Shown: positions 10,822 through 19,260 of the stretch, piece after piece | Layout of the letters: every line of letters begins with the position of its first letter | Numbering within the stretch: position 1 is the stretch's first letter | NCBI GenBank assembly: GCA_038093515.1 | Contig: JBBPSI010000286.1 | Coordinates: 1-28,276 of the forward strand | Source of the DNA: Butyriboletus loyo | Lineage: Eukaryota; Basidiomycota; Agaricomycetes; Boletales; Boletaceae | Direction: 5' to 3' | DNA length: 28,276 nucleotides | Made by a program: the position numbers and the translations under genes | The notes under the pieces: model-generated | Seen by the model: the letters and a program-made list of their open reading frames with translations, nothing else | Told to the model about the DNA's origin: nothing | Databases searched by the model: none

Positions 10822-12116
10822 ATGGGTGAGACGGGAAGAAAATACCGAATCATTGTCAATCGAGAACGAGGCAGCTGCCATCGTGGAAGCTGCAGCCCTT
10901 TGTGAGTACTTTGCCTTTATCACGTCACACGAGCCTCAGCTCGTCGTCCAAAGTGCAGCAAGTCACTGAGAGGGTCGAGCAAATCAAGGTAAGATGCGTG
11001 ACTTGCGGCACCATTATTCAAATCTGACATTCAACAAGAACGACACGTCGATCCCTATGCGTAGTAACAAGAAAGCAGGCACGCAGAGTAAGAAGGAAGT
11101 TCGAGAGGAGGTCAACGAGTCTCTCTGTCGCTTGAGTTCTGAGGGGCTCACTCTCGTGTAGGCGCAAGCCAAAGCTTCTGACAAGCTAAAGGAGATATCC
11201 AAGAAGTATGGCTTCGTGTGTGGGAAGTGGTATGCTTCTAGGTATCTTTTTCCGATCACGCGTTATAATTGTCTGCTAGGTTGATTTTTGCTCCGTCGGA
11301 CAAGGTGGATGCAATTTGGAGCAAGATAGCGTGTGAGGTTTTATAATTATGGCTATCTCGTGGCTAATCTCTTCTGAATAGCTTCCCTGGTCTCTGGCCC
11401 CTTATCCTCCACTTCTGCCTTTTGTGCGAAGGTGGCTACATCGCCCGAAAATGCTGCCCCTGGGTACCAGCACGTTATATGTGTTTACATCCCTGATGTC
11501 TACGACAAGGGGGATGTCACTGCAGTATGTCTCAAATTAGAGCTCACTTTTTGATGCTGAGCTCATTAGGTTATGAAAGTACTTTTGAGGCAACATGGGC
11601 TCAATCTGAGTGGAGTCAAGTCTGATCTATATACAGTGATAGGTCTGACTTGTTTTCCTTGATACGTATAGTACCCTCTCACTAACCTTGATTGCAAGGC
11701 TTGGACAGCAAACATCCTAGTGGCATACCTTCAACTGTGGGTATTCTTCTCTTCTCGTAACACATCGCCTGAAATTTTGGTAGGTTTGGAAGAATGTGTC
11801 GTTGCTGAAGGATTCTGAGATCAAGGTAAGTGTGCAATTTAAAGGTAAGGATCAAGTTGAGATGGTTCTGCAGGAGCTAAAAGAGGCATATTACACCGAG
11901 CTTTCCGCCTCTAAAGCTGCAACAACTGCCACTGCAAATTTTTTTAAGGAGTCCAAAGGAAAGTCCAAACTTCTTGTTAAAAAGAAGGTTGCAGAGGATC
12001 TCTTTGCATCGGATGATGAGACTGTTTCCAAGGGTAGGAAGAGGAAGGTCCAGGAGGTCGAAGTGAGGGAGGTAGTAATAACTCCTCAGTCAAGAAGAAG
12101 AAAGTCATGTAATTGA
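10822..12116 (+). CDS. BLES03/DUF1917 (eIF4E-like fold) protein, with an in-frame TAG
   Basis: Nine exons can be joined with the phase kept throughout: 10822-10901, 10940-10988, 11039-11229, 11280-11332, 11382-11524, 11570-11642, 11699-11736, 11784-11825 and 11874-12116 (303 sense codons). The core reads ISKKYGFVCGKW, LIFAPSDKVDAIWSKIA, HVICVYIPDVYDKGDVTAV and SDLYTVIGLDSKHPSG, which is the order of the BLES03/C11orf68 (DUF1917) family. A Lys-rich tail (KGRKRKVQE) looks nuclear. An in-frame TAG lies at 11159-11161 (codon 84), just before AQAKASDKLKEI. It is either a nonsense mutation or the 3' end of an unusual intron: TAG could be an acceptor, with 51 nt from GTCAAC at 11111 removable in frame. 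The first exon and its 38-nt intron are the least certain part. Molecular function is unknown for the family. Confidence 0.7.
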
Positions 12117-12287
12117 AATGGTTTGGACTGCCATTTTTCATGGTCGTATATGCAGTTTAACATAGGATTTATCATACTTTATTTTGGAGGTCAATTGACT
12201 ATGTTCACCTTCTTGAGGATCCAAGTCATTTCTGCATCAGAGGCAAATTATATAAAATGAAGACGTCAAACAACATCCAAGAACTAT

Positions 12288-13528
12288 TCAGTCGCATCCT
12301 GTAGCAAAGTGAACAATAAAGAGGGTATATCAATTATTGTATATACTGACCTTGAGCAAATTTGTAGCCTGCTTGTCTATCCAGAAACTGTTTAGCATAT
12401 TGTGATACCTTGACAAGATCATCCTTTGCACCAATTTTCAGGTGTTGCGAATGTGCTAGTAGAGGCTGCACAAAACAAGCTATGAATTGTTGTGTTCGGC
12501 GTGTTTGCCATGAGTCTGAGATAGAGAGGGATATTTGACAATACATCCAGAGAGCCTCGTGAGTGGGATATTCCTGCAGCAGAGAAATGGCATGATCCAG
12601 TAAATCCTCCTTGGTAACTATCTCCACCAAGGACGAATCTCCGCTCTGGAAAGCAGCTTGAGAGAACGCGAGAATGAAATGGACCGCGCTGTAATCAGAC
12701 ACGTGTCGGTCGATCCATCCCTTGATTCTTGTGATTTCATTGCGGAAAATCAGAACGAAACCGATGGTATCTACGCCAGTGAGGTAATCCGAGAGAAGAC
12801 TTCGCATGCATATCAGTCGATGTGTCCACGCGAAGTAATTTCGCGGATAGAGCTCGCAAGCCAGAGACACCAAATCGAATTCTTGTTGGAGCGCTTCTTG
12901 CGACGCGAAATGGAGGTGAAAATGGGGATCCACGTTCGTGGCATCTGAGAACTGCGGATCGTAAGTGGCACTAAGAAGCCATCGCCTGTGGTGCCACAAC
13001 TCGGCATGTTTGGCGTAGTGTTGTGAAGAAAGAAGTGATCCCATGAAACGGAGTTCAGCGTGCGGGTCGATCAGATGCATTCGAACGAGACGCTTTCTGG
13101 CGTTAAGCGCTGTCTGATGGGATGGATTGGCGAGTATCAGGATGGACGATGATGCGATCAAAAGTTGGGTTAGGGAGGCGTCGAGGTCATGGTTCCGCTG
13201 GCTCATAATCGTCTGCCGCGTTGGTACGCAGCTGCGAGCGGACTTGAAGACACCAGCAGCATGGAGATAGACTTTGTAAAGGATCTTTTGTGGAATGCCG
13301 AGGTTGTCCTCGATGAAAAGGAATGGGGCGAAGGATGGTCCCTCGACGTTATCTGGATTCTGTGTGTGCATACAAATGGAGCCATCGCCGGGAAAGATCT
13401 CGATTGTACGACTGGAAACATATGTTTGGTGTATATGCTTTGTATGATATTACTCACGGACACTTGGTTACGAGCTCAACAAGGAGTTGGTATGTTTCCG
13501 AGGTTGAGGCAGCGCTGAGAGGACTCAT
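12288..13528 (-). CDS. PTAR1-like protein (prenyltransferase alpha-subunit repeats)
   Basis: Three exons: 13528-13458, 13411-12351 and 12298-12288 (introns 46 and 52 nt), giving 380 aa. The start MSPLSAASTSETYQLLVEL joins in frame to RTIEIFPGDG and then to LFIEDNLGIPQKIL, which corresponds to the start of human PTAR1. Alpha-repeat hallmarks are ELWHHRRWLL (about 162-170), NYFAWTHRLICM (about 215) and RHVSDYSAVHF (about 259-269). Such repeats form the helical alpha subunit of protein prenyltransferases. PTAR1 proteins are thought to replace the Rab geranylgeranyltransferase alpha subunit or act in a related enzyme; the partner beta subunit is not in this window. Ignoring the last intron adds four residues (QYIQ) instead of the short final exon. 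The gene is convergent with the BLES03 gene, with 171 bp between the stops. Confidence 0.85.
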
Positions 13529-13938
13529 TGTCGGCGTGTGAACAATATGAAGAGATTGAAATCTCAACATACCAGGAGTCCTCCACGACAACGTTCACTG
13601 CTTCCCAACCTATATCAAAGGCGATGACATCGCGCTTGCAATCCTCGGAGACTTTCACACACGGCATGACTTCGCTTTCTTGCATCGGATGGTGGATCTG
13701 CTTGTGTTTGCACTTTGCACAAATTTAACGCCGTTTGTACTTTCGAGCTCTAAAAAGGCTGGGGAGCGCTGGTCCCGGAGAACTCGCAAGGCGTTCGAGG
13801 CTTGCTAGACTTGTAAGCTTCGCAAGATCTGGGCTTTTTTTGCTGATGCGGCGTGACTAGAGAATGCCAATGTAAATTCCAGGTCGTCCAATTTCTCTCT
13901 GCCGTCTGCCCGACCGGTTTTGTGCCCGGACCCAGGTC
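13529..13938. promoter_or_regulatory. Divergent intergenic region between the PTAR1-like and GT49 genes
   Basis: The 410 bases separate two start codons pointing away from each other, so both promoters must lie here. Upstream frames on the minus strand (13685-13476) run into the first exon and its flank but are not needed for the model. No canonical TATA box was seen; there is a short A/T run (CTAAAAAGG) near 13750. Confidence 0.5.
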
Positions 13939-15597
13939 ATGTTAGATTCCGCCATGGCCAGGAGGCTCGTCTACCTCCTCGTTACCGTCTACGTAACCAG
14001 TGCTATCGTCTACTCATCGTATTTACTGTTGATGACTACAGCGCTGAAGATACAAGGACGGTTCGCTCCTATCTCATCAAGCACGAAAGATGATGTAAAG
14101 TTGCGAAGCCTCAAGCACGCCCTTATCCCGTCGAACCTTCCTGAAGAGGTGTTGTATTGGCCAGCTACACCCAACGACGAGCATGACCTCCAAAGTAGCG
14201 AAGTCGCCATAAGTGAATCATTCTTCCTCTCGAAAGCCTTCTCCCAAAGCATGCAACCGTGCAAGATCATTCCATTTTACTACAAGGGTTCAGCGACCAT
14301 CGAAGACGACGACATCACCATTACTACTCTCGTGACCTTCAATCGATTCAAGGTGTTCGGAGAACTAGCCAAACGATACAAAGGTGCGAAAATAGTGTCT
14401 TGAAGCTGTTCGTTTTATACGTCATGCGCAGGTCCCATATCCGCCGCCGTTCACGTGGTACCCAGCGATTCCCATCTTGTCCTCGATGCATTGCACGACC
14501 TGTATACATCCACCCCCGGAATGTCCAGTTTCGTCGACGTACACCTTGTTTTCTCCCCGTTTGCTCGCCAATTGAACACATGGCGAAATGTCGCCCGTTT
14601 ATTCGCACGTACGGAATTCGTCATGATGCTGGACGTTGATTTTGCCGTTTGTACCGACTTTCGAAGTCACGTTCGAGCCGGCTTGGACGGTGAGGTTGGA
14701 CGTAGCCTTCGGGATGGCTACGCAGCACTGGTAATTCCGGCATTCGAATACATCGATCAACAAGATGGCGTCGACCCGGATACCTTTCCAAGTGACAAAA
14801 AGGTTCTTTGATTCCTAGCTCCACCTCAATCAGAATAAACCTATCTTAGGTCCTCCTGGAGATTGTGAAAACGGGGAAGATCGACATGTTTCACAAATCT
14901 TGGGCTCCAGGGCATAACAGCAGTGATTATCCACGATTTTATTCCGCCGCTCCGGGAGAAGTGTACAGAATAAGGCAGTACCAGTCCGCGTACGAGCCAT
15001 ACGTCATCTTTAAGAAAGAGGGGCCACCTTGGTACGTGCTAGTGTCTAGTGATCGCATCGCTGCCTACCATGCTCCTTTTCACACCGTAGGTGCGATGAG
15101 CGTTTCGTGGGATATGGGGGAAACAAGGCAGCTTGTTTGTACGAAATGTATCTCTCCGGAATGTCATTTTTTGTCCTCGCGGATCATTTCTTGGTTCATC
15201 AAAGTCATGCGTATGAAGAAGCCGCACGCAGACTCGAGGTACGTGGTTCTTTCTATCAACGGTGACGCCTCGTCTAATATGCATGGATCAATTGTCTCGT
15301 GAAGCGTAAAAGTAATCGCAAGATCTACCAGGACTTTAAAGAAGAAATTTGCCTCCGGTGAGTATGCCTGGCGTCCATGGTTCATTTTCCTTTGCGTCAA
15401 ACTTGTTGATCGCGCTCCGAAGGTATCTTCGACAGCATCGTGACGCTGGCACGTTGAACACCACTCTGGGACAAAATGTCATAGAAGAATGCAAGAGGCT
15501 AAAGGGGATCTCAAGTTCAACAGCATATGTACGTCTCTTGTCGTTCGTATTTGAAGTGTGTACAACCTCTGTCTAGATCATGGATAGAAAGGTGTAG
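13939..15597 (+). CDS. Glycosyltransferase family 49 (LARGE/B4GAT1-type) protein
   Basis: Seven exons: 13939-14383, 14432-14802, 14850-15031, 15091-15238, 15305-15357, 15423-15528 and 15577-15597, giving 441 aa. Residues about 9-31 (LVYLLVTVYVTSAIVYSSYL) form one N-terminal membrane anchor after a short basic end, the layout of a type II Golgi enzyme. Family features are TLVTFNRFKVFGELAKRYKG, FVMMLDVDFAVC with the DxD metal-binding motif at 216-218, MFHKSWAPGHNSSDY, and the C-terminal WCDERFVGYGGNKAAC (333 on) with VLADHFLVHQSH. Family members transfer glucuronic acid or N-acetylglucosamine; the fungal substrate is unknown. The intron at 14803-14849 has an atypical GTTCTT donor, but it is required to join SDKK to VLLEIVKTG. 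An alternative start at 13954 (MARR) would suit the anchor equally well. Confidence 0.9.
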
Positions 15598-16070
15598 GGC
15601 ATTTGGGGGGTTTCATTTCAAGTAAGCTACACTATGTGCTTGCGTACGGATGTGCGGTACGGCCGAGTGCGAATTTTTGTTGCCGAAAAACACTTTTTGG
15701 TGGGCTGTGTGGCGTGTCAGACGCTGGCGCTATGCTTCGGCTCATCGGTACAACGGTGTTCGACGGGTTTTCTATGCGGTTTGCCTAGGGTTTGACCTTG
15801 GCAAGGATTTTGCGTCACGAGCATTGAAACATTGACCCATGTTTTAGAATTCAGTTCTCGAAGCCTCGCAGTATCGATTGTGCCCAGATTGCATAGAATT
15901 ATCCCCCAGGTGTTCGGAAACAAGGAAGTTGATTACCTTTGGGCAACAGGTCTTTACGCAGTTATGCATGCGTATGCCTTCTTCGAGTCTTGTGACTAGC
16001 CATGCTACGAGGCAAAGGTCACTGGGCAAGCGTTTTCGATCCTGGGAACATCGCACAATGGACTCATCAA
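15598..16070. other. Intergenic, nothing recognised
   Basis: This is the 3' flank of the glycosyltransferase gene up to the transposon. Small frames occur on both strands without motifs. The last eight bases, CTCATCAA (16063-16070), form the left target-site copy of the element that follows. Confidence 0.5.
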
Positions 16071-17279
16071 TAGTGATGTGCACGGCCCGGCCTGGCCCAA
16101 AAGCCGGGGCTTGGGCTCACCCAAATCCCAAGCCTGGGCCCTACTTATGGCTCATGCTGGGGCTCAGTGCATATTCATGCTCATGTGCATGTCAGTGATC
16201 CAGACGAACCAGGCGGCTCCCACAACTACCTGAGACATACCAAAAGTGACAGAAACGAGCGTGTCGCCAAAACGAAGGTGCTACATCGAAATACAAGGCC
16301 AGAAGGCCATATGGGTGAAACACCTGAGTTGACTGTCCAGGTCGAGCCAAGAGGTTCGGGAGACGGCCAAAACATTCCAGATGGAGTCCATGGCGACCAG
16401 AGAAGTCCTATGAGCAACGGGAACGAGCGCTTCGACGAAGCGAAGGTGCTACATTGAGTTACCGGGCCAAGAGGTCATTTGGGTGAGTTGCCGGAGTTGG
16501 GTGACCAGGAGGCGTCAGGAGCTCCAGGAGGCGACGGAAATGATCCAGGGAGTGTCCACGGCGACCCGAGAAGTCCCAGGAGCGAGCGGGATGAGCGCTT
16601 CGTTGAAACAAAGGCACTATGTCGAGATAGAAGGCCAGGAGGCCAGAAGGGGGAGAAGGAAGCGTTGGGAGACGTCAAGGACGATTGGCGGCGCCGAAAC
16701 GATGTTTAAGGCATCAAAGAGGGTGATGGAAGGATGGGGCAACGAGCGGCGCACGTTTCGACTCGTTTGGAGTCGAAATGCAGCTGGTAGCTATAGAGGA
16801 GAAGGGTCAGTACAGACCGTGGAAGCGCACAATTGCGCATGTACCTGAGCCATCCAAACCACTTCCAAGTCATCCTAGATCGCATACTGACTATGTCAAC
16901 CCACCACGTCGGCGAGGAAGAATGAAAACAAAATCTAGAAATGTCAGTCAGGCAATATCGACTTACTACTAGTTCAAATGGTCACATCGAGGCCGAATCG
17001 GGTGAATCGCATCGGCCAGATGCGTTGACTTACCATAGATGATGTGCCAGAAATCCCAGGGTGCGATATCTGAAGATAGCAGCGGTAGAATCGATCGAGG
17101 ACGATGGTATGTTGATGGTACGTGCAGAGAATGGGCGAGCACACACCCGAGCCGCGACTTACCATGCTCGGGGCCTACATAAAATGAAGCCGGGGCCTTG
17201 GGCCTTAGCAAACCCTCTGGGAGTCAAGGCCCGGCCCGGCTCAGGGCTTGAGCCTGAGCCTGAGCCTGGCACATCACCA
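16071..17279. mobile_element. Non-autonomous hAT-like DNA transposon (1209 bp)
   Basis: The left end is TAGTGATGTGC (16071-16081). The right end read inward is TGGTGATGTGC (17279-17269), so 10 of 11 bases are inverted-repeat matches. The bases just outside are CTCATCAA (16063-16070) and CTCATCAG (17280-17287), an 8-bp duplication with one mismatch. An 8-bp target duplication and ends beginning TAGNG are hallmarks of the hAT superfamily. Both subterminal regions are rich in GGCCCGG and GCCTGAGCC-type motifs, as expected of transposase-binding repeats. No transposase (no RNase H-like or hATC dimerisation motif) is encoded, so the element would need a partner elsewhere. The interior holds a 168-bp tandem repeat. 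Confidence 0.8.
16240..16665 (+). repeat. 168-bp tandem repeat, about 2.5 units
   Basis: Three anchor sequences, AACGAGCG at 16254, AACGAGCG at 16422 and the diverged GATGAGCG at 16590, are spaced exactly 168 bases apart. Each is followed by an AAGGTGCTACAT / AAGGCACTATGT block and then by an AGGCCAGAAGGCC / GGGCCAAGAGGTC block. The units have diverged substantially. The period is a multiple of three, and long frames are open through the units on both strands, as in a repeat derived from or mimicking coding DNA. It lies wholly inside the hAT-like element. Confidence 0.75.
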
Positions 17280-17877
17280 CTCATCAGTGCGCGATGATCG
17301 CAAGTAGCAGGTTATGCAAGGTGTACCCGTGGCCGTACACCGGGCTCTAATGTCCCAGGCCTCATTCCTTACACCGCACCCGCACCCGCACCCGCCATAC
17401 CCGTACACCCGTTACCCGCGGTATGGGCCATACCCGTGCTCCTCCCTAAACACGGCGCTCGAGTCATTTCGTAGCGCACGGGTTGTTGGTGACCTCCCTC
17501 AAGAAGTTCTGCTAAACTCGCCACCAGGTAGGAGGAACTATTTAAGCCCGGCCGGGGCGCAAAGCAGGGATGCGTGCTCGAGTCAAGTCGCAATCACCCA
17601 TTTCTTGTCAGCCGAAACCAGCACTTCAAGATGGCGGTGAAGTACGAAGGGCTGCCCTGCCGCCACCGGTCCGCCAGCCGCCTAGTACATGTCGGACAGT
17701 CACAACTATTGCCAAGGACTATTGCCAAGGACGGGGCCAAGTGACAACATATATATGTGTGAGCTCTACTGAGTAGTTAGCCCGTTCAATACGCTACAGC
17801 ACCTTGATGTCATGTATATATATCTCCGGCCAGCTTCTACCATAAATCTCCATTCTTTTAGCCGACACATCCTGGCC
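17280..17877. other. Intergenic with hairpins and a CGCACC repeat
   Basis: No gene was recognised. There is a hairpin GGTGTAC..GTACACC (17320-17341), a hexamer repeat (CGCACC)n at 17374-17395 followed by loosely repeated ATACCCGT and TTACCCGC words, and a near-perfect palindrome GGTATGG-G-CCATACC at 17420-17434. The stretch may be a small G+C-rich repeat element. The right end is the promoter of the zinc-finger gene. Confidence 0.5.
17815..17823 (+). promoter_or_regulatory. TATA box of the zinc-finger gene
   Basis: TATATATAT lies 55 bases before the ATG at 17878, a normal distance for a short 5' leader. Its position argues for starting translation at 17878 rather than at an in-frame upstream ATG (17812) that would overlap the box. 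Confidence 0.55.
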
Positions 17878-18812
17878 ATGGACACTTGGCTCATTGCGCA
17901 ATGCATGGCAAGACTCCCCACTCTGACCTACTTCTCTCATCCAGAGTCTTCTCTTCACGATTTCTTCTCTGGAGAGGCGAGCACCGTTATGGATGGAAAC
18001 CATCGAGGCAGTTACTCATCGCCCGTTCAACAGGGGTATGTGCAACTCGTTGTTGCGACTCGAACGAATAAAAACATTCAGCCCTCTTTAGAACAGCTCC
18101 GCACGAGGCTCAGTTCCTGATGTCTCTCAGGCAGAGTCTCGGGGTTCATCCTCCTATGGCGCACAGAAGAGCGCCCCAACTCGACTTCCGCCGTTATCAT
18201 GGACGTATCTTGCCTCGCGGCCATTTCTTCAACTCACCGGACCGACGCCAGGGTGCGATCGCTGACGAACGCAGGGCGAATCCACTATTGCGATCATTCA
18301 ATGACCGTCACTTTTTCACAGACCCGAGCGAAATGCCCCCATCGTCCTCTGGTCCAGGTTCGGTGGCAACCCTACAGGCGCTTGCAATGTCATCATCGGC
18401 TCCGCACGAGGTATCCTCCGAGTCTGCGCAACTACAAGTCATCGCGAACGTATCCCATACCTCCCGGAGGTATGAGTGTAATTGGGAGGTGGCCGAAAAA
18501 CAGTCATGTGGGGAATGGATTGAAGGAGGAAGCAAGGAGGTCTGGGTTCATGTCCGTACAGCCCATGGCTTAAAAGGACTCTATAATGGCTGGTGTCACT
18601 GCAGGTGGGGTGGGTGTCTAGAGAGACTCAAGGTCAGCAGCCTGCAGCGACACCTCGCCAAGCATCTGGATATCAAGTGGCGCTGTTCGAACTGTGATGT
18701 AGTTTTTGCCCGATATGACTACGTGCGCAGACATATCAAGCTGACCGAGGAGTGTCATGGCGCTGAGGTTGTTACACACTTGGTCTCGGAGAAAACATCA
18801 GGGATGTCGTAG
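17878..18812 (+). CDS. C2H2-like zinc-finger protein
   Basis: Two exons, 17878-18035 and 18131-18812, are separated by a 95-nt intron (GTATGT..CTCAG). The phase fits exactly, giving 279 aa. The first half is low in structure (Ser/Pro/Arg-rich). The C-terminal part carries three irregular fingers: Cys169-x9-Cys179-x13-His193-x4-His198; Cys210-x4-Cys215-x11-His227-x3-His231; and Cys238-x2-Cys241-x12-His254-x6-Cys261 (C2HC). Motifs are YECNWEVAEKQSCGEWI, CRWGGCLERLKVSSLQRHL and WRCSNCDVVFARYDYVRRH. Spacing of this kind is typical of fungal DNA-binding proteins recovered as 'C2H2-type domain' proteins. Target genes are unknown. It could instead be a lineage-specific protein with a purely structural zinc fold. 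Confidence 0.75.
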
Positions 18813-19260
18813 CGTAGGCTGCGGCTGGTATCATGGAGGGCTTCCAGAACGATGGTACTGACGAGCGCCATGTCACCAGGTTTCGGCAAGAGTCGTATTC
18901 AATTCGATCGGACAATGGTACATACCTCACTACTAACGGACTTGACGTTCTCTTGATCACGGCGGTCAGATACTTACCGTACTCACTTCAATGGACCCAA
19001 ATTACGATCTCTCCAGTTGTTATCAGATAATTAAGATTGTGGCAAGAAGAACTTGCCAACGTGGCAAGTCGGTATTCGGTCTGTGGCAGTGCCAGAGTAT
19101 CGTCAGCTTTCAAGTCGCGCCGTGTCCACTCGATCTAATTCCTTGACTGTGCGCTAGTTACTCGCCGTCTGCCGTCGTAGACGACATTCAAGGACGACCT
19201 ACATCTTTCGCCTTCCGCGAGGTTGTTCAGTTGGACCGCATTTCGGTTGTGTCTTCCATC
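18813..19260. promoter_or_regulatory. Upstream region of the HRD3 gene with an inverted repeat
   Basis: The 448 bases between the two plus-strand genes contain no recognised gene. At 19051-19069 there is an inverted repeat ACTTGCCA-ACG-TGGCAAGT, with a further GTGGCAAG just before it (19039-19046). The loop region contains CAACGTGG, close to the TGACGTGG core bound by unfolded-protein-response bZIP factors. A regulatory role is only a suggestion. Confidence 0.4.

Noticed and set aside
11088..11161. 74-nt intron (GTAAGA..TGTAG) to remove the BLES03 TAG
   Set aside because: The splice signals are good, but in the frame fixed by the flanking exons it shifts the reading frame and hits TGA soon after.
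12658..12948. 96-codon plus-strand frame opposite the PTAR1-like gene
   Set aside because: It is the antisense of conserved prenyltransferase-repeat codons; the minus-strand protein explains the open frame.
16240..16665. Spaced repeats considered as a CRISPR-like array
   Set aside because: Units are 168 bp, contiguous and diverged, lie inside a eukaryotic transposon, and have no short identical repeats with unique spacers.
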